NCBI GenBank assembly: GCA_964488495.1
Contig: CAZAUQ010000017.1
Location: 1-38,239 of the forward strand
Direction of reading: 5' to 3'
DNA from: UBA1402 sp964488495
GTDB lineage: Bacteria > Bacteroidota > Bacteroidia > Bacteroidales > UBA1402
DNA length: 38,239 bases
Each line of letters opens with the position of its first letter. The stretch's first letter is position 1. Below the pieces are notes generated by a model that worked only from the letters and a program-made list of their open reading frames with translations, searched no databases and had not been told where the DNA came from. Below are positions 31,091 to 38,239 of the stretch, one piece after another. Made by a program: the position numbers and the translations under genes.

Positions 31091-32410
31091 ATGTATCGAA
31101 AGGGATTACCGAAGTATTTGGTTTATACTTTGTTCATTTTTTTAAATCTGCCTGCCTATGCCGCTTTCACGGCTACCGGGGGATCAAATGGCCAACCTTA
31201 CGAATACCTTCCTGCCGCGACAACAGGTCTGGAAAAAGTCTTTATTTTTAACGGGCTTCAACAAGCAGAATTACGCTACAATACCACAGATCCGTCAGAC
31301 TGGACCTGGTATCGTTTCCAAACCAAACTTGAAGATGCCCAGACAGTTCCTGCTTCCGATATTAGTCTGGAAAGCGGTGTCACTATATTAAGAAATCCCG
31401 GCGCTTACGGTTATTACGTGTCGAAGGGAGATCAACTAAAAGCCATCTATATCATTGATTATTCAGCGCATAACCTGAATTATACCAAGCTGGAATCTGT
31501 CGATAATGCCGAAGATATTTGCAGCAGCCTGCAGCTCGTGGTCGAAGGCGTTCAGGAAGATCTGAGCTTTTATGCCCTGAGCGGAAGCCCGGCGCTCCGG
31601 ACTGTGGACAGAATTCACAGCCTGAGTTGGACAGATCTGGAATGGGACGAAGAGAAGGCTCAGTATCAGCTCATCGAAAAAAACTGCAGCAAAGAAGGCT
31701 TTTTGTCGGGTTTCATCGTAGATGCTCCTTTGCAGAATACCCGGTTCAGACTCGAAGGCGATCAGTTTGCCGCCTATTTCGGGCTGAATGAAAAAAGTAT
31801 TGAAATTGATTATCAGGCCGTTCGAGTCAGCACACATGCCAAAGCGGTACCCGAAGAAAAGGAACAGGCCGACAACGAAATAGGAGCTGGCTCAGAGGGT
31901 TCGCTTACAGGTTCAGCTCCCTTTAAACTGGATTTCTACAGTTATGTGAATCCTGCCACCCGCTATACTGAATGGTACATTTACACCAATCCCGGTTCAA
32001 AGGAGGAATACCTGCGTCGCACAGAAGCCGACATAAATTACACTTTTAACCAGGCCGGCAGCTTTGAAGTTAAATTAGTAGCCAGCAACGACGTTTGCAA
32101 AGATTCAGCTACATTTACCATACGGGTAACGGAATCTTCACTGGATTGCCCCAATTTTTTCAGCCCCCGTTCCACTCCCGGAGACAACGACGAATTTAAG
32201 GTGGCCTATAAATCACTGATCAAGTTTCAGGGACGCATCCTGAACCGTTGGGGCCATGTGCTGTTTGAATGGACAGATCCTTCCCTGGGTTGGGACGGCA
32301 CTTTTAAGGGTAAACCCGTATCTCCGGGTGTGTATTTTTACATCATCAGCGCTACCGGCTCTGATGGTATTGAATACCGGAAAAAAGGAGACATAAATTT
32401 ATTGGAATGA
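31091..32410 (+). CDS. Secreted protein with PKD-like domain and T9SS type B sorting (gliding-motility-type) C-terminal domain
   Basis: The start is placed at ATG 31091 (MYRKGLPKYLVYTLFIFL), giving 439 residues with a Sec signal. A TTG 27 bases upstream lies inside the -7 box and cannot be used. Residues about 20-265 are of unknown fold. About 278-350 look PKD-like (APFKLDFYSYVNPATRYTEW, FNQAGSFEVKLVASND). The last 87 residues (353-439) are a type B sorting domain: CPNFFSPRSTPGDNDEF, ILNRWGHVLFEW, GWDGTFKGKPVSPGVYFY. Type IX secretion would export it and probably attach it to the surface. Its stop overlaps the start of the lytic transglycosylase (ATGA). Confidence 0.87.
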   Translation: MYRKGLPKYLVYTLFIFLNLPAYAAFTATGGSNGQPYEYLPAATTGLEKVFIFNGLQQAELRYNTTDPSDWTWYRFQTKLEDAQTVPASDISLESGVTILRNPGAYGYYVSKGDQLKAIYIIDYSAHNLNYTKLESVDNAEDICSSLQLVVEGVQEDLSFYALSGSPALRTVDRIHSLSWTDLEWDEEKAQYQLIEKNCSKEGFLSGFIVDAPLQNTRFRLEGDQFAAYFGLNEKSIEIDYQAVRVSTHAKAVPEEKEQADNEIGAGSEGSLTGSAPFKLDFYSYVNPATRYTEWYIYTNPGSKEEYLRRTEADINYTFNQAGSFEVKLVASNDVCKDSATFTIRVTESSLDCPNFFSPRSTPGDNDEFKVAYKSLIKFQGRILNRWGHVLFEWTDPSLGWDGTFKGKPVSPGVYFYIISATGSDGIEYRKKGDINLLE

Positions 32411-33348
32411 TGAGATTGAACAAGTATATAATCAGTATTGTTTTTTTTGTACACTGCGGTTTTTTTACGATGGCTCAGAGCATTTATCCTCAGGCTATGA
32501 TACATCCGATTGACCTTCCTCTCCGGACAGAATTCTGCGGTGAACACATAGATCTGAGACGCTGGGATTTAAGGGAACGCTTTGACAGAGAGCTGCTGGC
32601 GATGAATTACATGCATTCTTCTTCCATTCAGCTCATCAAGAAAGCCAACCGGATTTTTCCCCTCATTGAGCCCATACTAAAAGCCAACCACGTCCCTGAT
32701 GATATCAAATACCTGGCATGTATCGAAAGCAATCTCAACCCCAGAGCTTTATCTCCTTCAGGAGCAGCAGGTCTTTGGCAGTTTATGCCAGAAACAGCCC
32801 GCGAGTACGGCCTGCAGGTTGATGATCAGGTTGACGAACGTTATCACATCGAAAAAGCCACCGTGGCAGCCTGTAAATACCTTAAAGACGCTTACCGGAG
32901 GTTCGGTAACTGGAGTACGGTGGCTGCAGCCTTTAACGGCGGCATGAATCGAATAGCCAACGAACTGGAAAGGCAAGGCGTAGACAACGCCCTGGATTTA
33001 TTTTTAAATGAAGAAACTTCGCGTTATGTATTCCGTGTAATGGCCGCCAAAGATTTTATGGAAAATCCAGCCAAATACGGTTTTGTCTTTTCTGCCGAAT
33101 ATTTGTATATGCCTTTGCAATACAACTACGTCAGTATTCATAAATCCATAGGTGATTGGGTGGAATTTGCCAAAGAACACGGTTTGACTTACCTGCAATT
33201 CAAAGAAGCCAATCCCTGGTTGCGAGATCGCCAACTGAACAATCCACGGGGTAAAATCTACAACATTGCCATTCCCATGGAAACTTCTCAGTATTTTGAT
33301 GTAAAGAATCTCTACATCCATCAGAAAAACTGGGTCAAAAACAAATAA
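32407..33348 (+). CDS. Membrane-bound/periplasmic lytic murein transglycosylase (MltD-like SLT domain)
   Basis: The 313-residue enzyme has a signal peptide (ending near FTMAQS) and an SLT domain with catalytic E107 in CIESNLNPRALSPSGAAGLW and QFMPETAREYGL, followed by AFNGGMNR. It should cleave peptidoglycan glycan strands to 1,6-anhydro products. No LysM domain follows the SLT domain, unlike many MltD proteins; the last 90 residues are unassigned (WVEFAKEHGLTYLQFKEANP has a weak LysM-like look). It overlaps the T9SS cargo gene by 4 bases and precedes uvrA by 17. A second ATG at 32410 is an equally good start. Confidence 0.9.
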   Translation: MMRLNKYIISIVFFVHCGFFTMAQSIYPQAMIHPIDLPLRTEFCGEHIDLRRWDLRERFDRELLAMNYMHSSSIQLIKKANRIFPLIEPILKANHVPDDIKYLACIESNLNPRALSPSGAAGLWQFMPETAREYGLQVDDQVDERYHIEKATVAACKYLKDAYRRFGNWSTVAAAFNGGMNRIANELERQGVDNALDLFLNEETSRYVFRVMAAKDFMENPAKYGFVFSAEYLYMPLQYNYVSIHKSIGDWVEFAKEHGLTYLQFKEANPWLRDRQLNNPRGKIYNIAIPMETSQYFDVKNLYIHQKNWVKNK

Positions 33349-33365
33349 ACGCTTTATTAAGCCTG

Positions 33366-36188
33366 ATGAACGACGCATCAAAAGATCATATTTGTGTATA
33401 TGGAGCGCGGGAACACAATCTTAAAAACATTGACGTTCAGATTCCCCGTAACAGCCTCACTGTGATTACCGGCCTGAGTGGCAGCGGTAAATCCTCCCTG
33501 GCTTTTGATACTATTTTTGCCGAAGGGCAACGTCGCTACATTGAAACTTTTTCGGCCTACGCCCGTAATTTTCTAGGCAATCGCGAACGCCCCGATGTGG
33601 ATAAGATAACTGGGCTGAGCCCTGTCATTTCGATAGAACAAAAAACCACGAACAAGAATCCCCGCTCAACCGTTGGTACTCAGACCGAGATCTACGATTA
33701 TCTCCGCCTGCTCTACGCCAGGGCAGGAGAGGCTTATTCTTATCTGAGCGGTGAAAAGATGGTTAAATACACCGAAGAACAAGTGCTGGAGCTGATTTTG
33801 GAAAAGTACGACAACAAAGCCATTTACGTGCTCGCTCCCGTAGTACGTTCCCGCAAAGGCCATTACAAGGAATTGTTTGAAACGCTCAGGAAAAAAGGCT
33901 ATTTAAATGTCCGGATTGACGGAGAATTGCAGGAAATCATTCCGGGCATGAAGCTGGACCGCTACAAGAATCACGATATTGAAGTGCTTGTAGATAAATT
34001 AATTGTCAGCCCCAACGACAGCAACAGGCTCAAAAAAAGCCTTCAGGTGGCCATTAAACAGGGCAAAGGTCTGACTATGATTTACGACAAAAATCAAAAG
34101 GAACTCAGACATTACAGCAGCCAGCTGATGTGTCCGGTTACCGGGCTTTCCTACAGCGACTCCGCTCCTCATACTTTTTCGTTCAATTCTCCTCAGGGAG
34201 CCTGTCCGCGTTGCAAAGGACTGGGTGTAATCAATCAGATTGATTTCAACAAAATTATTCCCGACGACAGCAAATCCATTTATGAGGGAGGAATAATACC
34301 TCTGGGCAAGTACAGAAACAGTATGTTTTTCTGGCAACTGGAAGCTTTGGGCGAAAAACACGGTTTTCAGCTTAAAACTCCTCTCAGGGATATTGCTCCC
34401 GATGCCATGGAAGAAATTCTGAACGGTTGCGAAGAGAGGCTGCCCATCAAAAACACCACGTTGGGCCTGTACAATTACAATGTTCATTACGAAGGTGTTA
34501 TCAAATACATTCAGATGCAACAAGACGACGACAGTCCGTCTGATGCGCAAAAATGGGCAGAACAATTTATAAGTACCACCGTTTGTCCCGAATGTCAGGG
34601 AATGCGACTCAAAAAAGAAGCCTTGCATTATCGTCTGGGGGGCAAAAACATTGCAGAACTTTCTGCGATGGATGTCAAAGAGCTGGCTCAGTGGATAAAT
34701 GAGTTGAACCTTCATTTAAGCGACAAACAAAAACGCATTGCTTCAGAGATCATAAAGGAAATTCAGCAACGTCTGCAATTTCTGCTGGATGTAGGCCTGG
34801 ACTATCTTTCGCTCAACAGACCCTCGGCCGGGCTTTCGGGAGGTGAAAGCCAACGTATCCGCCTGGCTACGCAAATCGGCTCTCAACTGGTAAATGTGCT
34901 GTATATTCTGGATGAACCCAGCATAGGCCTGCACCACAGAGACAACCAGCGTCTGATCGATTCTTTGAAAACCCTCAGAGACAAAGGGAACTCGGTCATT
35001 GTGGTGGAACACGATAAAGATATGATGCTGGCCTCCGATTACATTCTGGATCTTGGACCCAGAGCAGGCAGACTGGGAGGCCATCTGAATTTTGCCGGCA
35101 GTCCCCGCGAACTGGTTCAAGCTTCAACCTTAACCTCCGATTATCTGAACGGGAAACTGCAGATAAAAGCTCCAGAAGTCTATCGCCCGGGGAACGGCCG
35201 TGTGTTGAGCCTGAAAAATTGCAGCGGTAACAACCTCAAGCATGTGAATGTGGATTTTCCTTTGGGAAAACTGATAGTGGTTACAGGGGTATCGGGCAGC
35301 GGAAAATCCAGCCTGATCAATCACACCCTGCACGCCGCCCTGAGCAAATATTTTTACCACAGTCATCAGGAACCCCTGCCTTACGAAAGCATCGAAGGTC
35401 TGCAATATATAGATAAAGTGGTTGATGTGGACCAGTCTCCCCTGGGACGCAGCCCGCGTTCCAATCCGGCTACTTATTGCGGAGTATTTTCCGACATCCG
35501 CAATTTATTTGTCAACCTGCCTGAATCCAAAATTCGGGCCTATAAACCGGGGCGCTTTTCGTTTAACGTGGCCGGGGGACGTTGCGAAACATGTAAGGGC
35601 AACGGATATATGGCTATAGAAATGAACTTTTTACCCGAAGTTTTTGTGCCTTGTGAAACTTGCCGGGGTAAGCGCTACAACCGCGAAACCCTGGAGATAC
35701 GTTTCAAAGGCAAATCCATAGCCGATGTGCTGGATATGACCATTAATATGGCGGTGGATTTTTTCGAAAATCAGCCACAAATCCTGCATAAAATCAAGAC
35801 CATTCAGGATGTGGGCCTGGGTTATATTAAACTGGGACAGCCTTCCAACACTTTATCCGGTGGTGAATGCCAACGCATCAAGCTGGCAGCCGAACTTTCC
35901 AAAAGGGACACAGGCAACACTTTGTACATTCTGGACGAACCCACTACCGGTTTACATTTTGACGACATCAGGGTATTGATGCAGGTAGTCAACCGACTGG
36001 TGGATAAAGGGAATACGGTCATCATTATCGAACACAATCCGGACGTCATCAAAATGGCCGACTACATCATCGACATGGGGCCCGAAGGAGGCAAAGAAGG
36101 CGGCAGGATACTCTTCAGTGGTACACCCAGGGAATTGGCCTCGAGCAACCACAGCTATACAGCAGCCTGTCTTAAAGATTTATTATGA
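33366..36188 (+). CDS. uvrA: Excinuclease ABC subunit A
   Basis: UvrA is the damage sensor of nucleotide excision repair, a dimeric ABC ATPase. The 940 residues equal the Escherichia coli length. Walker A motifs are GLSGSGKSS (36-44) and GVSGSGKSS; the signatures are LSGGESQRIRL and LSGGECQRIKL. The C-terminal zinc module is complete (C740-ETC, later CETC). In the first zinc module only C256, C280 and C283 are present: the expected second Cys is T259 (CPVTG). The CxxC in CPECQGMRL is intact. uup overlaps the end by 4 bases, so repair and the ABC-F gene are co-transcribed. Confidence 0.97.
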   Translation: MNDASKDHICVYGAREHNLKNIDVQIPRNSLTVITGLSGSGKSSLAFDTIFAEGQRRYIETFSAYARNFLGNRERPDVDKITGLSPVISIEQKTTNKNPRSTVGTQTEIYDYLRLLYARAGEAYSYLSGEKMVKYTEEQVLELILEKYDNKAIYVLAPVVRSRKGHYKELFETLRKKGYLNVRIDGELQEIIPGMKLDRYKNHDIEVLVDKLIVSPNDSNRLKKSLQVAIKQGKGLTMIYDKNQKELRHYSSQLMCPVTGLSYSDSAPHTFSFNSPQGACPRCKGLGVINQIDFNKIIPDDSKSIYEGGIIPLGKYRNSMFFWQLEALGEKHGFQLKTPLRDIAPDAMEEILNGCEERLPIKNTTLGLYNYNVHYEGVIKYIQMQQDDDSPSDAQKWAEQFISTTVCPECQGMRLKKEALHYRLGGKNIAELSAMDVKELAQWINELNLHLSDKQKRIASEIIKEIQQRLQFLLDVGLDYLSLNRPSAGLSGGESQRIRLATQIGSQLVNVLYILDEPSIGLHHRDNQRLIDSLKTLRDKGNSVIVVEHDKDMMLASDYILDLGPRAGRLGGHLNFAGSPRELVQASTLTSDYLNGKLQIKAPEVYRPGNGRVLSLKNCSGNNLKHVNVDFPLGKLIVVTGVSGSGKSSLINHTLHAALSKYFYHSHQEPLPYESIEGLQYIDKVVDVDQSPLGRSPRSNPATYCGVFSDIRNLFVNLPESKIRAYKPGRFSFNVAGGRCETCKGNGYMAIEMNFLPEVFVPCETCRGKRYNRETLEIRFKGKSIADVLDMTINMAVDFFENQPQILHKIKTIQDVGLGYIKLGQPSNTLSGGECQRIKLAAELSKRDTGNTLYILDEPTTGLHFDDIRVLMQVVNRLVDKGNTVIIIEHNPDVIKMADYIIDMGPEGGKEGGRILFSGTPRELASSNHSYTAACLKDLL

Positions 36189-38098
36189 GCAAATTACAGC
36201 CTTTTGTTCAAGTTGAGAATCTGAGCAAATCATTTGGTGATTTAGTCCTTTTCCGGGGAATCTCCTTTGGTATTGCCCAGCAACAACGGGTAGCGCTGAT
36301 TGCTCAAAACGGCAAGGGCAAATCTACCTTACTGGATATTCTGGCAGGAAACAAAGACTACGAAGAGGGCGCCGTAGTTTTTCGCCGCGGCCTTAAAGTA
36401 GCCTATTTAAAACAAGCACCCGAAATTCAGGATGATTTGACTGTTTTTCAGGCTTGCTTCCAGGCTGCCAACGAAGTGACCGAAACCATAGCCCGTTACG
36501 AACTCAAGATGCAGGAAATTGCCGGCAAAGCGATGGATTCAGAAGCCGAGGAATTGTTGCATCTGATGGACCACCACAAAGCCTGGGATTACGAAGTCAG
36601 AATTAAACAAATTCTGAGCAAACTGCAGATTCCTGATTTTACCCAAAAAGTCGGTCAGCTTTCGGGCGGGCAGCTCAAACGTCTGGCCCTGGCCAACGTA
36701 CTGATTACCGAACCCGATTTACTCATTCTGGACGAACCCACCAATCACCTGGACCTGGATATGATTGAGTGGCTGGAAAATTACCTGACCAAATCGGGGA
36801 TAACCCTGCTGATGGTTACTCACGACCGCTATTTTCTGGATCGGGTCTGCAACACCATACTGGAGATCGAAGACAAGCAACTGTACAGCTACAACGGTAA
36901 CTATGCCTATTATCTGGAAAAAAGGCGCGAACGACTTGAAAATTTCAATGCCGAACTGGAAAGAGCGCAAAATCTCTATCGTAAGGAGCTCGACTGGATG
37001 AGACGTATGCCTCAGGCCAGAGGAACCAAAGCCAAAGCCCGTAGTGATGCGTTTTATGAACTGGAAGAACAGGTGTCACAACAACGCAAAACAGAACAAA
37101 TACAACTGGGTGTAAAAGCCAGTTACCTGGGTTCCAAGATTTTTGAAGCCAAATACATATCAAAATCCTATGGCGATCTGAAACTTCTCGATCAGTTTTA
37201 TTATCAGTTTGCGCGATACGAAAAAGTAGGCATAGTAGGCGCCAATGGCAGCGGTAAAACCACCTTTCTCAAATTGTTGATGGGAGAGGAGTCGTGCGAT
37301 CAGGGCAGCATAGATTTCGGCACTACAGTGCGCTTTGGTTATTATAGTCAGGACGGTCTGTCGTTTGACGACAACAAAAAAGTCATTGATGTTGTACGTG
37401 ACATCGCTGAAGAAATTTCGTTTGGGAACGGCAAAAAACTGAGCGCTTCGCAATTTCTAAACCATTTTTTATTCAGTCCCGAAGCACAATATAATTACGT
37501 TTCAAAACTCAGTGGCGGTGAAAAGCGCCGGCTATATTTGTGTACTGTGTTGATGACTAATCCTAATTTCCTGGTACTGGACGAACCCACCAACGATCTG
37601 GACATTCTGAGCCTGAACATCCTCGAAGAATATTTAGCCTCTTTCAAAGGCTGCGTGCTGGTGGTTTCGCACGACCGATTTTTTATGGACAAAATAGTGG
37701 ACCATTTGCTGGTGTTCGAAGGCAATGCGCAAATTAAAGATTTCCCCGGCAATTATACCCAATACAGGCAATGGAAAGAACAGCAGGAATCTATGCTCAG
37801 AAAAGAGAAAGAATCGGAGCGAAAAAACAAAAATCGTTCTCTTGACATTGACCTGCAAAAAACAGAAAACTCAAGCAGCCGTAAACGGACTTACCGCGAA
37901 GAACAGGAATTTCTCGCTCTTGAAAAGGAAATTGCACAGATCGAAGCATCTGTTGTCCTGCTCGAAAATGAACTTGTTGCAGGGAAATTGGAGGGTGTTG
38001 TAATTGAACGAAAGTGTATAGAGCTTTCCAAACTGAACCAGGAGCTCGATATAAAAGCCCTACGCTGGATGGAACTGGGCGAAATGGAAAAAAAATAA
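36185..38098 (+). CDS. uup: ABC-F family ATPase, Uup type
   Basis: The 637-residue cytoplasmic protein has two ABC domains without membrane parts. Domain 1: AQNGKGKST (Walker A with Ala in place of the first Gly), LSGGQLKRLALA and LLILDEPTNHLDL. Linker: the Uup-type DWMRRMPQARGTKAKARSDAFYEL. Domain 2: GANGSGKTT, LSGGEKRRLYL, LVLDEPTNDLDI. The last 70 residues form a basic coiled coil (about 570-637), the Uup C-terminal DNA-binding type. ABC-F proteins act on ribosomes; Uup also affects DNA repair and transposon excision, which fits its overlap with uvrA. Start is the ATG of the ATGA overlap. Confidence 0.94.
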   Translation: MSKLQPFVQVENLSKSFGDLVLFRGISFGIAQQQRVALIAQNGKGKSTLLDILAGNKDYEEGAVVFRRGLKVAYLKQAPEIQDDLTVFQACFQAANEVTETIARYELKMQEIAGKAMDSEAEELLHLMDHHKAWDYEVRIKQILSKLQIPDFTQKVGQLSGGQLKRLALANVLITEPDLLILDEPTNHLDLDMIEWLENYLTKSGITLLMVTHDRYFLDRVCNTILEIEDKQLYSYNGNYAYYLEKRRERLENFNAELERAQNLYRKELDWMRRMPQARGTKAKARSDAFYELEEQVSQQRKTEQIQLGVKASYLGSKIFEAKYISKSYGDLKLLDQFYYQFARYEKVGIVGANGSGKTTFLKLLMGEESCDQGSIDFGTTVRFGYYSQDGLSFDDNKKVIDVVRDIAEEISFGNGKKLSASQFLNHFLFSPEAQYNYVSKLSGGEKRRLYLCTVLMTNPNFLVLDEPTNDLDILSLNILEEYLASFKGCVLVVSHDRFFMDKIVDHLLVFEGNAQIKDFPGNYTQYRQWKEQQESMLRKEKESERKNKNRSLDIDLQKTENSSSRKRTYREEQEFLALEKEIAQIEASVVLLENELVAGKLEGVVIERKCIELSKLNQELDIKALRWMELGEMEKK

Positions 38099-38100
38099 GA

Positions 38101-38119
38101 AAAAGCCTTCAAAGCTTTT
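38101..38119 (+). terminator. Weak terminator-like hairpin after uup
   Basis: AAAAGC (38101-38106) pairs with GCTTTT (38114-38119) around CTTCAAA. The stem is only 6 bp and mostly A:U, so this is uncertain. Its right arm overlaps the -33 element of the tRNA promoter. Confidence 0.4.
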
Positions 38120-38147
38120 GTCGTTTAGCATAAATAACGTACTTTTG
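38117..38147 (+). promoter_or_regulatory. Promoter of tRNA-Lys
   Basis: TTTG (38117-38120), exactly 19 bp, TACTTTTG (38140-38147): a full Bacteroidetes consensus. The tRNA begins 24 bases after the -7 box. Confidence 0.82.
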
Positions 38148-38171
38148 CGCCCGTTCTGAAAATCTGAACAA

Positions 38172-38239
38172 GACTCCGTAGCTCAGTTGGTAGAGCAATT
38201 GACTCTTAATCAATGGGTCGAGGGTTCGAGCCCCTCCGG
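38172..38239 (+). tRNA. tRNA-Lys (anticodon CUU), 5' part; 3' end beyond the window
   Basis: The D arm region (GCTCAGTTGGTAGAGC), anticodon stem ATTGA/TCAAT with loop CTCTTAA (anticodon CTT), and T arm GAGGG-TTCGAGC-CCCTC are all present. The acceptor 5' strand is GACTCCG (38172-38178); its partner begins with CGG at 38237 and then the window ends. Confidence 0.95.

Overview
The window reads as a chromosomal segment of a Bacteroidetes bacterium, most likely order Bacteroidales. The evidence is the Bacteroidetes-type promoters (TTTG, about 19 bp, TAnnTTTG), the BamD / RpoZ-like / DUF4293 gene trio, a cargo protein with a type IX secretion (type B) C-terminal domain, a TonB-receptor-type outer-membrane barrel, and an AraR regulator of the NUDIX-like type known from Bacteroides. 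A run of exactly 100 N (4326-4425) shows a draft or metagenome assembly. I cannot fix genus or family. No phage, insertion sequence, CRISPR array or rRNA is visible.

Layout. 1-1218 (-): N-terminal part of an outer-membrane beta-barrel receptor, running off the left edge. 1467-13291 (+): sugar-acid and L-arabinose catabolism, in order kduI, kduD, a lipoprotein mutarotase with a Cys-rich tail, an SGLT-type sodium symporter, a strong terminator, then araR, araD, araA, araB and transketolase. The genes would import arabinose, take it to xylulose 5-phosphate and feed it into the pentose phosphate pathway; kduI and kduD add the pectin-uronate branch. 13381-16917 (+): a Tat island made of a DUF362 Tat substrate, a NapH-NapG-like iron-sulfur fusion carrying an internal Tat-like signal, tatA and tatC. 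16914-19795: SemiSWEET (-), rpiB (+), yggS (-) and a divergent alpha-oxoamine synthase (-). 19999-22877 (+): a Tyr/Trp-rich plus Ser-rich exported protein and a FadL-like barrel. 22874-24886 (-): uvrB. 25085-28541 (+): phenylacetate-CoA ligase with an ACT protein, then bamD, rpoZ-like and DUF4293. 28542-30896 (-): a LysM/PBP1-like protein and a small outer-membrane barrel. 31091-38098 (+): T9SS cargo, lytic transglycosylase, uvrA and uup. 38172-38239: 5' part of tRNA-Lys(CUU).

Most of this is ordinary Bacteroidetes gene content. The points worth a second look are: the mutarotase with a tandem-repeat, metallothionein-like tail that also broke the assembly; the single-chain NapH-NapG fusion whose second half seems to need Tat, sitting in one operon with tatAC; two promoters whose -7 box lies inside the preceding terminator hairpin; an alpha-oxoamine synthase with both PLP-contacting residues replaced; and nested inverted repeats around the promoter of the Tyr/Trp/Ser-rich surface protein. 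The DNA is very compact: several convergent pairs share stop-codon bases and several tandem pairs overlap as ATGA. No intergenic gap exceeds 300 bases.
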